Shown: in pieces, positions 42,910-51,409 of the stretch
How positions within the stretch are numbered: the stretch's first letter is position 1
Layout: the number at the start of each line of letters is the position of its first letter
Source of the DNA: UMGS172 sp045578845
GTDB lineage: Bacteria; Bacillota; Clostridia; Oscillospirales; Acutalibacteraceae
Direction: 5' to 3'
Length of the DNA: 64,000 nt
Assembly: GCA_045578845.1 (NCBI GenBank)
Contig: JAZNLA010000066.1
Span: forward strand, 1 to 64,000
Made by a program: the position numbers and the translations under genes
The notes under the pieces: generated by a model
Databases searched by the model: none
The model's input: the letters and a program-made list of their open reading frames with translations, nothing else
What the model was told of the DNA's origin: nothing

Positions 42910-43542
42910 ATGAAACTTATTCTTCTCGGTGCCCCCGGTGCGGGCAAAGGTACTCAGGCTGAGATTATCTGCTCACGTCTTGAAATTCCTACAATATCAA
43001 CCGGCAACATCATTCGTGAGGCCATGAAAAACGGCACCGAAATGGGCAAAAAAGCCAAAGCCGCCGTTGAGGCAGGCAAATTGGTATCCGATGATGTTGT
43101 AATCGGTATTATTAAGGACCGTCTTGCTATGGACGATTGTAAAAACGGTTTTATACTCGACGGTTTCCCAAGAACAATTCCTCAGGCTGAGGCACTTGAC
43201 AGTTTAGGTGTCGAAATTGATTGTGTTTTGGACATTGATGTCAGTGACGATGCCATTACTGCAAGACTTGGCGGCAGACGTGTCTGTCCCGCTTGCGGTG
43301 CAAGTTACCACTTGGAGTATAAACGTCCTCTAAAAGACGGCGTTTGTAATCAGTGTGGAGCGGACCTTATTCAGCGTAAAGATGACGCTCCCGAAACCGT
43401 TCTTGACAGACTTAAAGTTTATCATGAACAGACCGAGCCTTTAAAGGATTATTACCGCAATGCAGGTAAGTTGAAATCGGTCAAGGGACAGGATAAGGTT
43501 GAGGAAACAACAGACCTTGTTTTCAAAGCATTGGGTATTTAA
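42910..43542 (+). CDS. adk: adenylate kinase
   Basis: 210 aa. The P-loop is 'GAPGAGKGTQAE'. The LID carries four cysteines (CPAC...CNQC), the zinc-stabilised Gram-positive form. It interconverts ATP + AMP and 2 ADP. The ATG at 42910 follows GGGGAGG. The longer frame starts inside secY. Confidence 0.97.
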   Translation: MKLILLGAPGAGKGTQAEIICSRLEIPTISTGNIIREAMKNGTEMGKKAKAAVEAGKLVSDDVVIGIIKDRLAMDDCKNGFILDGFPRTIPQAEALDSLGVEIDCVLDIDVSDDAITARLGGRRVCPACGASYHLEYKRPLKDGVCNQCGADLIQRKDDAPETVLDRLKVYHEQTEPLKDYYRNAGKLKSVKGQDKVEETTDLVFKALGI

Positions 43543-43543
43543 G

Positions 43544-44293
43544 ATGATAGTACTCAAAACAGCGAGAGAACTTGGCATTATGAAAGAAGCCTGTGTTATT
43601 TCGGCTCAGGCACTCAAACTTATAGGTTCGGCGGTCGAGCCCGGTGTTTCAACACTTGAACTCGACCGGATAGCCGAAAAGTTTATATTAAGTAAAGGTG
43701 CAAAACCCAACTTTAAAGGACTTTACGGCTACCCGGCAACCGCTTGTATATCTATTAACAATGAGGTTATTCATGGCATACCTGCGAAAGACCGCATTCT
43801 TAAAAACGGCGATATCGTAAGCGTCGATCTTGGTGCGGAATTCGAGGGATTTAACGGCGACAATGCCGCAACATTTGCCTGCGGTGACATTTCACCTGAG
43901 GCAAAGCGGCTGTTGGACACGACACGAGAGAGTCTGTACGAGGGCATCAAACGTGCGGTTCCTATGGGCAGAGTCGGCGATATTTCAGCCTCGGTGCAGC
44001 AATATGTTGAGTCTCGTGGTTATTCGGTAGTTCGTCAGTATGTCGGACATGGAATAGGCACAAAACTTCATGAAGCCCCGGAGGTACCCAATTACGGAAT
44101 ATCCGGCAGAGGAGTTCGCCTTGTCCCTGGTATGACACTTGCAATTGAGCCAATGGTAAATATGGGCTCATATGATGTAAAGGTTATGCCGGACGGTTGG
44201 ACGGTGCTAACATCTGACGGTTCGCTTTCGGCTCATTTTGAGCACACCGTTGCCATAACGGCAGACGGCCCTAAAATCTTGACAATAGCATGA
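43544..44293 (+). CDS. map: methionine aminopeptidase, type I
   Basis: 249 aa. Metal ligands are in 'DLGAEFEGFNGDNAATF', 'QYVGHGIGTKLHEAP' and 'LAIEPMVNMG'. It removes the initiator methionine from nascent proteins. The start lies 1 nt after the adk stop and has no strong site of its own, so translation is probably coupled. Confidence 0.97.
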   Translation: MIVLKTARELGIMKEACVISAQALKLIGSAVEPGVSTLELDRIAEKFILSKGAKPNFKGLYGYPATACISINNEVIHGIPAKDRILKNGDIVSVDLGAEFEGFNGDNAATFACGDISPEAKRLLDTTRESLYEGIKRAVPMGRVGDISASVQQYVESRGYSVVRQYVGHGIGTKLHEAPEVPNYGISGRGVRLVPGMTLAIEPMVNMGSYDVKVMPDGWTVLTSDGSLSAHFEHTVAITADGPKILTIA

Positions 44294-44307
44294 TAGGGGG
44301 AAAGTGA

Positions 44308-44571
44308 ATGCCGCCGGAAAGAGGTACTGTGGTTCGCTCAAAAGCGGGCAGAGATAAGGGAATGTTTATGGCGGTGATTTCTTTGGACCCTAAGGGAGTA
44401 GTACTTGCCGACGGTAAGGAAAGACCTTTGGAATGTCCAAAACTGAAAAACCTAAAACACATTTCTTTAACTAATACCTGTTTAAATGAGGAACAGTTAA
44501 AAACCAATAGGTCGTTACGACACGCGTTAAGCGATTTTAGAAACGAACTTTCAGACAAGGGAGAGATATGA
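44308..44571 (+). CDS. KOW-domain RNA-binding protein (L14e/L27e-like)
   Basis: 87 aa. The N-terminal KOW motif ('RGTVVRSKAGRDKGMFMAVI') resembles the L14e/YlxQ-like small proteins found at this spot between map and infA in Firmicutes. It probably binds RNA or the ribosome. AGGGGGA precedes the ATG, and infA begins right after its stop. Confidence 0.85.
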   Translation: MPPERGTVVRSKAGRDKGMFMAVISLDPKGVVLADGKERPLECPKLKNLKHISLTNTCLNEEQLKTNRSLRHALSDFRNELSDKGEI

Positions 44572-44790
44572 ATGTCCAAAGAGGATATGATTGAGTTGGA
44601 AGGCGTCGTAGTTGAGGCAATGCCCAACGCGATGTTTAAGGTAGAAATTCAGGGAGGACACGTAATCCTTGCTCATATTTCCGGCAAACTGCGTATGAAC
44701 TTCATTCGTATACTGCCAGGAGATAAAGTAACGGTTGAAATGTCACCCTATGACCTGACAAGAGGACGCATTACCTGGCGTTCCAAATAA
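44572..44790 (+). CDS. infA: translation initiation factor IF-1
   Basis: 72 aa, OB-fold with 'MIELEGVVVEAMPNAMFKVE' and 'ISGKLRMNFIRILPGDKVTV'. It starts on the base after the previous stop, with AGGGAG inside the upstream gene. Confidence 0.97.
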   Translation: MSKEDMIELEGVVVEAMPNAMFKVEIQGGHVILAHISGKLRMNFIRILPGDKVTVEMSPYDLTRGRITWRSK

Positions 44791-44819
44791 GTCAGGTATC
44801 ACATTGGAGGTAAAATAAG

Positions 44820-44933
44820 ATGAAAGTCAGACCTTCTGTAAAGAAAATTTGCGACAAATGCAAAATTATTAAACGCAAGGGAAAAATCATGGTAATTTGT
44901 GAGAATCCCAAGCACAAACAGCGTCAGGGTTAA
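44820..44933 (+). CDS. rpmJ: 50S ribosomal protein L36
   Basis: 37 aa, read directly from the sequence: it begins 'MKVRPSVKKICDKCKIIKRK' and ends 'NPKHKQRQG', with CxxC and a C...H pair of the zinc form. GGAGG lies 9 nt before the ATG. It holds its usual place between infA and rpsM. Confidence 0.97.
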   Translation: MKVRPSVKKICDKCKIIKRKGKIMVICENPKHKQRQG

Positions 44934-44969
44934 CCTGTGTTATCTAAAGAATGAGAGGTGCATTGATAA

Positions 44970-45338
44970 ATGGCACGTATAGCCGGTGTTGACCTTCCGA
45001 ATAATAAGCGAGTTGAAATCGGACTCACCTATATTTTCGGTATCGGTCTTACAACATCCAAAAAGATTCTTGAGGCTACCGGAATTAACCCCGATACACG
45101 CGTCAAGGATCTTACCGAGGACGATATTTCAAAATTACGTGAATATATCGACCACAATCTTCAGGTTGAAGGCGACCGCCGCCGTGCAATAGCCTTCGAT
45201 ATTAAACGACTTGTTGAAATCGGTAGTTTCCGTGGTTCTCGTCACAAAAAAGGTCTTCCTGTAAGAGGTCAGCGTTCTAAGACTAACGCTCGTACCCGCA
45301 AGGGACCGAAGAAGACTATCGCTAACAAGAAGAAGTAA
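44970..45338 (+). CDS. rpsM: 30S ribosomal protein S13
   Basis: 122 aa, beginning 'ARIAGVDLPNNKRVEIGLTY' and ending in the basic tail 'TRKGPKKTIANKKK'. GAGAGG precedes the ATG. Confidence 0.98.
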   Translation: MARIAGVDLPNNKRVEIGLTYIFGIGLTTSKKILEATGINPDTRVKDLTEDDISKLREYIDHNLQVEGDRRRAIAFDIKRLVEIGSFRGSRHKKGLPVRGQRSKTNARTRKGPKKTIANKKK

Positions 45339-45354
45339 GCGGAGGGAGTAAAAT

Positions 45355-45750
45355 ATGGCTACAACCAAAGGTACAACAACTCGCAGACGCCGCGAGAAAA
45401 AGAATATTGAACGCGGTGCTGCCCATATTCAATCGACCTTCAACAACACCATTGTTACCATAACCGACACTCAGGGTAATGCTCTTTCTTGGGCATCTGC
45501 CGGTGAACTCGGTTTCCGCGGTTCAAGAAAATCGACACCGTTCGCTGCACAAAGTGCTGCCGAAACTGCTGCAAAAGCCGCTATGGAACATGGTTTAAAG
45601 TCAGTTGAAGTTTACGTCAAGGGTCCGGGAGCCGGACGTGAAGCCGCAATCCGTGCACTTCAGTCCGCAGGCTTAGAAGTAAGTCTTATTAAAGACGTTA
45701 CTCCTATCCCGCACAATGGCTGCCGTCCTCCTAAAAGAAGACGTGTCTAA
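45355..45750 (+). CDS. rpsK: 30S ribosomal protein S11
   Basis: 131 aa with 'GAAHIQSTFNNTIVTITDTQ' and the C-terminal 'DVTPIPHNGCRPPKRRRV'. GGAGGGAG precedes the ATG. Confidence 0.98.
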   Translation: MATTKGTTTRRRREKKNIERGAAHIQSTFNNTIVTITDTQGNALSWASAGELGFRGSRKSTPFAAQSAAETAAKAAMEHGLKSVEVYVKGPGAGREAAIRALQSAGLEVSLIKDVTPIPHNGCRPPKRRRV

Positions 45751-45768
45751 TTATTGGAGGTGTAACAG

Positions 45769-46395
45769 ATGGCAAGATATACCGGTCCTGTATGCAGACT
45801 TTGCCGCCGCGAGGGTCAAAAATTATTCCTCAAAGGCGAACGCTGCTACTCAGAAAAATGCTCGGTAGGCCGCAGAGCATATGCTCCCGGTCAACACGGA
45901 CAAGGTCGCAAGAAGACTTCCGAATACGGATTGCAACTTCGTGCGAAACAAAGAGCAAGACGTTATTATGGCGTCAACGAGGTTCAGTTCCGTCATTATT
46001 TTGAAATGGCAGAACGTAAAACCGGCGTTACCGGTGAGAACCTTTTAAGAATTCTCGAATCAAGACTTGATAACGTAGTTTATAGAGCAGGATTTGCGTC
46101 CTCTCGTGCAGAAGCAAGACAACTTGTTGGCCATGGTCATTTTATGGTAAACGGCGGCAGAGTTGACATTGCTTCCTATTTGCTCAAAGCAGGCGATGTC
46201 ATCACTATTTGTGAAGCAAGCCGTCAGAGTGAAAAAATCAAGGCTGTTTTAGAGGCTAACGGCGGTCGTCCCGTTCCCACATGGCTTAATGCAAGTGGCG
46301 AATCATTCACCGTTTCGGTAGTAAATCTTCCTGAGCGTGATGCTATTGATGCACCCGTTGAGGAGCAACTCATCGTCGAGTTCTACTCAAAATAA
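45769..46395 (+). CDS. rpsD: 30S ribosomal protein S4
   Basis: 208 aa. The N-terminal region has four cysteines (CRLCRREG...CYSEKC) of the zinc form, and an S4 RNA-binding domain follows ('SRLDNVVYRAGFASSRAEAR'). Its place between rpsK and rpoA is as in many Clostridia, unlike Bacillus. GGAGG precedes the ATG. Confidence 0.98.
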   Translation: MARYTGPVCRLCRREGQKLFLKGERCYSEKCSVGRRAYAPGQHGQGRKKTSEYGLQLRAKQRARRYYGVNEVQFRHYFEMAERKTGVTGENLLRILESRLDNVVYRAGFASSRAEARQLVGHGHFMVNGGRVDIASYLLKAGDVITICEASRQSEKIKAVLEANGGRPVPTWLNASGESFTVSVVNLPERDAIDAPVEEQLIVEFYSK

Positions 46396-46410
46396 TAACT
46401 GTTTTGTTTA

Positions 46411-46506
46411 GGAAGGAACCTATATTCAGGTTTTCCTTCCCATCAAACGGTTTGTTTTGTTAAACTAATGATGACTCCCGAATGGATACCCGCACATTCC
46501 GTCGGG
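46411..46506 (+). other. rpsD-rpoA spacer with two hairpins
   Basis: GGAAGGAACCT pairs with AGGTTTTCCTTCC (46411-46440, 2-nt bulge). A second fold pairs CCCGAATG (46477-46484) with CATTCCGTCGGG (about 46495-46506), followed by TTTT. The 155-nt gap is long for this operon. Partial termination or control by S4 is possible, and I see no promoter of quality. Confidence 0.45.
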
Positions 46507-46550
46507 TTTTAAACCATAAACTATCGTGCGGAGAAATGGAGCTTTCTTTT

Positions 46551-47498
46551 ATGATAGAGATTGAAAAGCCCAGAATTGAAACACTGGATATGACGCCGGA
46601 TGGAAAATACGGTAAGTTTACACTTGAACCGCTCGAGAGCGGATACGGTACTACTATAGGCAACAGCCTTAGAAGAGTACTGCTTTCTTCGCTTCAAGGC
46701 GTTGCTGTTACCTCGGTAAAAATTGACGGTATTCAGCATGAGTTCTCTACGATTCCCAACGTTAAGGAAGATGTAACCGAAATTATCCTTAATCTTAAGA
46801 GTCTTACCGCTAAACTTCATTCCGACACTGTCAAAACAGTCTATGTTGAGGCTGAAGGTCCTTGTGAAGTGACCGGTGCCTCTATTAAGGCAGACAGCGA
46901 AGTTGAAATTCTCAACCCCGACCTTCATATTGCTACTCTTGATAAGGGTGGTAAACTTATTATGGAAATTACCATTGATAAGGGCAGAGGTTATGTGCCG
47001 GCTGAGAAGAATAAGACCGACCATACGCCTATTGGCGTTATCCCCGTTGACTCTATTTATACTCCTGTTGTAAAGGCGAAGTACGATGTTGACAACACCC
47101 GTGTTGGTCAGCAAACCGACTATGACCGCCTTACACTTGAGGTGTGGACCAACGGAACTATTACCGCTAAAGAGGCAGTGTCTTGGTCTGCCAAGATCCT
47201 CACTGAACATCTCAAACTTTTCACCGACCTCTCTGAGGATGCATCCAACAGTGAGATTATGGTTGAAAAGGCCGGCGACGGAAAAGATAAGATTCTTGAG
47301 ATGACCATTGAAGAACTTGATTTATCGGTTCGCAGTTTCAACTGTCTAAAACGTGCAAACATCAACACTGTTGAGGACCTCATCAGTAAAACCGAAGAGG
47401 ATATGATGAAGGTTAGAAACCTCGGCAGAAAGTCGCTTGAAGAGGTTGTAGCCAAACTTGATTCGCTTGGCTTTACCCTTGCAAACGACGACGAATAA
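46551..47498 (+). CDS. rpoA: RNA polymerase subunit alpha
   Basis: 315 aa, normal length. The N-terminal assembly domain has 'GYGTTIGNSLRRVLLSSLQG', and the C-terminal domain ends 'VRNLGRKSLEEVVAKLDSLG'. The ATG at 46551 gives the usual 'MIEIEKPRIE' start and has GGAG 9 nt upstream. The frame opening at 46482 lies in the spacer hairpin. Confidence 0.98.
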   Translation: MIEIEKPRIETLDMTPDGKYGKFTLEPLESGYGTTIGNSLRRVLLSSLQGVAVTSVKIDGIQHEFSTIPNVKEDVTEIILNLKSLTAKLHSDTVKTVYVEAEGPCEVTGASIKADSEVEILNPDLHIATLDKGGKLIMEITIDKGRGYVPAEKNKTDHTPIGVIPVDSIYTPVVKAKYDVDNTRVGQQTDYDRLTLEVWTNGTITAKEAVSWSAKILTEHLKLFTDLSEDASNSEIMVEKAGDGKDKILEMTIEELDLSVRSFNCLKRANINTVEDLISKTEEDMMKVRNLGRKSLEEVVAKLDSLGFTLANDDE

Positions 47499-47524
47499 TA
47501 CGCTTTCTCAAAGGAGTGAGTTAA

Positions 47525-47869
47525 ATGCCCGGAACAAGAAAACTCGGAAGAGCCAGCGACCACAGAACCGCAATGCTTAGAGCAATGGTTACCTTCTTGC
47601 TTGAAAACGGTAAGATTGAAACTACCGTATACAGAGCAAAAGAGGTCAGTGCTATGACCGAGAAATATATTACACTCGCTAAAGACAACAGTCTTGCCAG
47701 CAAAAGACAGGCATTGGCGTTCATCACTAAGGAATCGGTTGTTAAAAAACTTTATGATGAAATTGCACCGGCATATGCTGAGAAAAACGGCGGTTACTGC
47801 CGTATCACTAAGACCGGTACTCGCCGCGGTGACGCTGCTGAAATGGCAATTATCGAGTTAATAAAGTAA
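47525..47869 (+). CDS. rplQ: 50S ribosomal protein L17
   Basis: 114 aa, beginning 'PGTRKLGRASDHRTAMLRAM'. Last gene of the superoperon. AAAGGAG precedes the ATG. The hairpin-rich element begins 12 nt after its stop. Confidence 0.98.
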   Translation: MPGTRKLGRASDHRTAMLRAMVTFLLENGKIETTVYRAKEVSAMTEKYITLAKDNSLASKRQALAFITKESVVKKLYDEIAPAYAEKNGGYCRITKTGTRRGDAAEMAIIELIK

Positions 47870-47881
47870 TTTTTTAAACTA

Positions 47882-48260
47882 AAAACCCGCCAAAAGGCAA
47901 CTTCTTATAAGGATATTTTAAAGCCCGATGAATTTCATCGGGCTTTATCTTGTGTCTTTCTGTTGTTAGAGCCAGCATCGCATTTGTATGCACAAATGCA
48001 TTGGGCAGTTGCCCAAACCCACAGAACAGAGCGAAAAACATTTTTAGTTTTATTCTGTACTTCGTACAGAGTTTTATTTTTGCCTTGCAAAAGTTTTATT
48101 GTAACCTTACGGTTACAGTTTTATTTTATCCGCCACCAAAACTGCCCGAAGGGCAATAAAACTATGCGTAAACATAATAAAACTGCGAAGCAATATAACT
48201 CGCCGCAAGGCGAATAAAACTGGAGACTTCCTTATGGGAAGTCTCCAAAAGGCGGGTTTT
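47882..48260. repeat. 379-bp hairpin-array element with terminal inverted repeats
   Basis: The ends are imperfect inverted repeats of about 30 bp: AAAACCCGCC (47882-47891) against GGCGGGTTTT (48251-48260), with further matches ACTTC and ATAAGGA. Inside, the 9-mer AGTTTTATT occurs at 48046, 48070, 48092 and 48117. Its reverse complement AATAAAACT occurs at 48155, 48176 and 48213, with a variant AATATAACT at 48192. Each gap between linkers holds a short stem-loop, such as CTGTAC-TTC-GTACAG, TTTGC-CTT-GCAAA, GTAACC-TTAC-GGTTAC, GCCC-GAA-GGGC and CGCC-GCAA-GGCG. The last one, GGAGACTTCC/GGAAGTCTCC, is longer. No supported gene lies inside. It could be a non-autonomous mobile element, a terminator array or an RNA. 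Confidence 0.7.
47920..47950 (+). terminator. terminator after rplQ
   Basis: AAAGCCCGATGAA pairs with TTCATCGGGCTTT (47920-47946), then TATCTTGT. It lies inside the left part of the hairpin element. Confidence 0.75.
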
Positions 48261-48305
48261 ATTTTTGTGGTTTCATATAAATTTAATGAACGTAAAAAGG
48301 AATTT

Positions 48306-48337
48306 AGATGTCAAAATATGTTGACATCTGTTTTTTT
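48306..48337 (+). terminator. terminator-like hairpin overlapping a promoter
   Basis: AGATGTCA (48306-48313) pairs with TGACATCT (48322-48329), followed by GTTTTTTT. No gene ends nearby, so it would stop readthrough from the ribosomal operon. Its right arm contains the -35 of the next promoter. Confidence 0.6.
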
Positions 48338-48349
48338 ATGTGGTACGAT
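48321..48349 (+). promoter_or_regulatory. promoter of the BMP lipoprotein transporter operon
   Basis: TTGACA (48321-48326), 17-nt spacer, TACGAT (48344-48349). A leader of about 130 nt follows. It holds an ATGTAAAA/TTTTACAT hairpin near 48440-48458 followed by TTTTTTT, and it matches no riboswitch known to me. Confidence 0.7.
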
Positions 48350-48485
48350 ATTTAAGTAAGAAAATTTGTTTTAGGGAGGTTGGCTTTAAAGCGAAGAACC
48401 AGAGGTTTTTTGTTTAATAAAGTCGACCATTTTTGTTTTGATGTAAAAAAATTTTACATAAATAATTTTTTTGGAGGAAGTAAAA

Positions 48486-49754
48486 ATGAAAAAGATTCTT
48501 GCACTTATTTTAGCACTTGCAATGATACTTACCATGTGCATTGCATTCTCCGGTTGCGGCGGCGATGACAAAGAATTGCTCGGTATGAGTGATTCACCTC
48601 TTGCGGCTACTGACCTCACAATCGACTATACAGTTCCCGACAGTTTTAAAATCGGTTTCATCTGCTTGCATGATGAAAACTCGACCTATGACCTTAACTT
48701 CCTTAATGCTGTTGATACCATTCAAAAAGCAGCAGGTCTTAAGGACTCTCAAGTTATCGTTAAAACTAACGTAGGCGAAGACGATTCTTGTTACAATACG
48801 GCTAAAGACCTTGCTACACAAGGTTGTAATGTTATATTTGCTAACTCTTTCGGCCATGAATCATTCATGATTAAGGCTGCTAAAGAGTTCCCGAATGTTC
48901 AGTTCTGCCATGCTACCGGCACAAAGGCTCACACTGAAAATCTTCCTAACTACCATAATGCATTTGCTTCTATTTATGAGGGTAGATTTCTCGCCGGTGT
49001 TGCTGCAGGCTTAAAACTTAATGAAATGATTGCTGCAGGCACTATTACTGCTGAACAGGCAAAAATGGGTTATGTAGGTGCTTTTACCTATGCTGAGGTT
49101 ATTTCTGGTTATACTTCTTTCTACCTCGGTGCAAAATCTGTTTGTCCTTCTGTTACTATGGACGTTCAGTTTACCGGTTCTTGGTATGACCCGACCGAAG
49201 AGAAAAACGCTGCTGAGGCTTTGATTGCCAAGAAGTGCGTTCTTATCAGCCAGCATGCTGACTCTATGGGTGCTCCCGGTGCTTGTGAGGCTGCAGGCGT
49301 TCCCAACGTATCTTACAACGGCAGTACATATGAATCCTGCCCTGAAACATTTATCGTTTCTTCTGCTATCAACTGGGCTCCTTACTATAATTACATTATT
49401 AAATGTGCTGTAGAGGGTAAAGAGATTGCTGCTGACTGGTGCGGCGGTATTAAAGAAGGCTCGGTTGTTCTTACCGGTATTAACTTAGATGTTGCTGCAG
49501 AAGGCACTGTTGATAAGATTAAAGAGGTTATAACCGGTCTTAAAGACGGAAGTGTTAAGGTATTTGACAATACTAAGTTTACCGTTGAAGGTAATCAAAT
49601 GACTACCTATTTGGCAGATGTTGACGATATGGGCGATTATGTTGCAGATACCGAAGTTATTGAGGGCGGTGCTTTCAGCGAGTCTACCAAACGTTCGGCA
49701 CCTTACTTTGACCTTAAGGTTGACGGAATCACTCGTCTTAACGAGAGATTCTAA
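48486..49754 (+). CDS. BMP/PnrA family substrate-binding lipoprotein
   Basis: 422 aa. A signal peptide with lipobox 'FSGC' (Cys near residue 23) leads into the BMP fold ('KIGFICLHDENSTYDLNFLN', 'GCNVIFANSFGHESFMIKAA', 'GYVGAFTYAEVISGYTSFYL'). Family members bind purine nucleosides, and some bind riboflavin or other ligands. The ligand here is not evident. GGAGGAAG precedes the ATG at 48486. The ATPase and two permeases of the importer follow. Confidence 0.9.
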   Translation: MKKILALILALAMILTMCIAFSGCGGDDKELLGMSDSPLAATDLTIDYTVPDSFKIGFICLHDENSTYDLNFLNAVDTIQKAAGLKDSQVIVKTNVGEDDSCYNTAKDLATQGCNVIFANSFGHESFMIKAAKEFPNVQFCHATGTKAHTENLPNYHNAFASIYEGRFLAGVAAGLKLNEMIAAGTITAEQAKMGYVGAFTYAEVISGYTSFYLGAKSVCPSVTMDVQFTGSWYDPTEEKNAAEALIAKKCVLISQHADSMGAPGACEAAGVPNVSYNGSTYESCPETFIVSSAINWAPYYNYIIKCAVEGKEIAADWCGGIKEGSVVLTGINLDVAAEGTVDKIKEVITGLKDGSVKVFDNTKFTVEGNQMTTYLADVDDMGDYVADTEVIEGGAFSESTKRSAPYFDLKVDGITRLNERF

Positions 49755-49770
49755 TTAAAAATTTTAAGTG

Positions 49771-49794
49771 GGCGGGGCACTAAACTGCCCCGCC
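49771..49794 (+). other. GC-rich intercistronic hairpin
   Basis: GGCGGGGCA pairs with TGCCCCGCC around CTAAAC. No T-run follows, so it more likely protects the lipoprotein mRNA end and lowers expression of the downstream transporter genes than fully terminates. Confidence 0.6.
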
Positions 49795-49876
49795 TAATCT
49801 CATTTTAAGATTTAAAAATGCTTGTTTTTTAAATAGGTATTTTTAAGGCTTAAATATTATCAGGAGGAAATTAAAG

Positions 49877-51409
49877 TTGGAAAATGCTGCTATAGAACTG
49901 AAAAACATCACTAAAACCTTCGGCAGTGTTGTTGCGAACTCTAATGTTAATCTTACAGTTAATTATGGTGAGATATTGTCAATTCTCGGCGAAAACGGAA
50001 GTGGTAAAACCACCTTGATGAACATGATTGCCGGTATTTATTTTCCGGATGAAGGTCAGATTTTTATAGACGGGCAAGAGGTTGTAATACGTTCTCCTAA
50101 AGATGCTTTTCGCTATAAAATCGGCATGATACATCAGCATTTTAAACTTGTTGATGTTTTTTCGGCGACCGAAAATATCATTTTAGGATTAAAAGGTAAA
50201 GAAAAGTTCAACATTAAGAAATCTGTAAACAAGGTTGAAGAAATCAGTCAAAAGTACGGATTTGAGATTGACCCCAAGAAAAAAATTCACGAAATGTCGG
50301 TTTCCGAAAAGCAGACGGTTGAAATTTTAAAGGTGTTATACAGAGGTGCAGATATACTTATTTTGGACGAGCCTACTGCTGTTTTAACGCCACAGGAAAC
50401 GCAAAAACTGTTTGCGGTTTTACGCAGAATGCGTGATGACGGAAAAGCCATAATTATAATTACACACAAACTTCACGAAGTGCTGTCACTGTCCGACAAG
50501 GTTTCGGTCCTCAGAAAAGGCGAATACATAGGCACTGTAAACACAAGCGAAACAAACGAAACCCAATTAACCGAAATGATGGTCGGTAAAAAGGTAAGTC
50601 TTAATATTAACCGCAGTGAGCCCAAAGAACCGAAGGACAGATTGGTTGTAAAAGATATTACATGTATCAATCGCGAAGGGGTAAAATTACTTGACGATAT
50701 TTCGTTTACTGTAAAATCGGGCGAGATTTTGGGTATTGCAGGTATAGCCGGCTCAGGTCAGCGTGAATTGCTTGAGTCTATTGCCGGACTTCAAAAACTT
50801 ACCGAAGGTGATATTTATTATCATGACCCAAAAACAGGAAATGTAGAAGACCTCAGAAATAAGACACCTATTCAGATAAGAGAACTCGGTGTTCGTCTGT
50901 CTTTTGTGCCCGAAGACCGACTGGGTATGGGACTTGTCGGCAATATGGATATTGTAGATAACATGATGCTGCGTTCTTACCGCAAGGGTAAATCTTTGTT
51001 TGTAGAGCGTAAGGCACCTAAAGACCTTGCAATAAAGATTATTGACGATTTGCAGGTCGTAACCCCCAGTGAATCTACTCCTGTTCGCCGTCTTTCGGGC
51101 GGTAATGTTCAAAAGGTACTTGTCGGGCGTGAAATCGCTGCTTCGCCGACTGTACTTATGGCGGCGTATCCGGTAAGAGGTTTGGATATAAATTCGTCTT
51201 ACACGATATATAATCTTTTAAATCAACAAAAAGAAAACGGTGTTGCCGTTATATTCGTCGGTGAAGACCTCGACGTTTTGTTGGAACTTTGCGACCGAAT
51301 TTTAGTAATAGGTTCGGGCAGTGTAACGGGAATTGTAGACGCAAGAACTGCAACAAAAGAAGAAATAGGTCTTCTTATGACTAAAGGTAAAGGAGGGGTT
51401 AAGCAATGA
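49877..51409 (+). CDS. ABC transporter ATP-binding protein with two ABC domains
   Basis: 510 aa. The first domain has Walker A 'GENGSGKT' and Walker B 'ILILDEPTAVL', with degenerate signature 'EMSVSEKQ'. The second domain has a degenerate Walker A 'GIAGSGQRE', signature 'LSGGNVQKV' and 'MAAYPVRGLD' where a Walker B Asp-Glu is usual. This asymmetry is typical of the BMP/ribose-type importers. The start is TTG, 9 nt after AGGAGG. Its stop overlaps the first permease as ATGA. Confidence 0.93.
   Translation: MENAAIELKNITKTFGSVVANSNVNLTVNYGEILSILGENGSGKTTLMNMIAGIYFPDEGQIFIDGQEVVIRSPKDAFRYKIGMIHQHFKLVDVFSATENIILGLKGKEKFNIKKSVNKVEEISQKYGFEIDPKKKIHEMSVSEKQTVEILKVLYRGADILILDEPTAVLTPQETQKLFAVLRRMRDDGKAIIIITHKLHEVLSLSDKVSVLRKGEYIGTVNTSETNETQLTEMMVGKKVSLNINRSEPKEPKDRLVVKDITCINREGVKLLDDISFTVKSGEILGIAGIAGSGQRELLESIAGLQKLTEGDIYYHDPKTGNVEDLRNKTPIQIRELGVRLSFVPEDRLGMGLVGNMDIVDNMMLRSYRKGKSLFVERKAPKDLAIKIIDDLQVVTPSESTPVRRLSGGNVQKVLVGREIAASPTVLMAAYPVRGLDINSSYTIYNLLNQQKENGVAVIFVGEDLDVLLELCDRILVIGSGSVTGIVDARTATKEEIGLLMTKGKGGVKQ

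Noticed and set aside
47950..48217. Two plus-strand frames inside the hairpin element
   Set aside because: They are created by the repeated AGTTTTATT/AATAAAACT linkers, have no Shine-Dalgarno and no coding signal.
48350..48485. Purine or FMN riboswitch upstream of the BMP importer
   Set aside because: The conserved cores of those classes are not present in the leader.
48380..48568. 62-aa frame in the leader of the BMP lipoprotein gene
   Set aside because: It overlaps the lipoprotein start in another frame. Its content is low-complexity and a TTG start would be needed.
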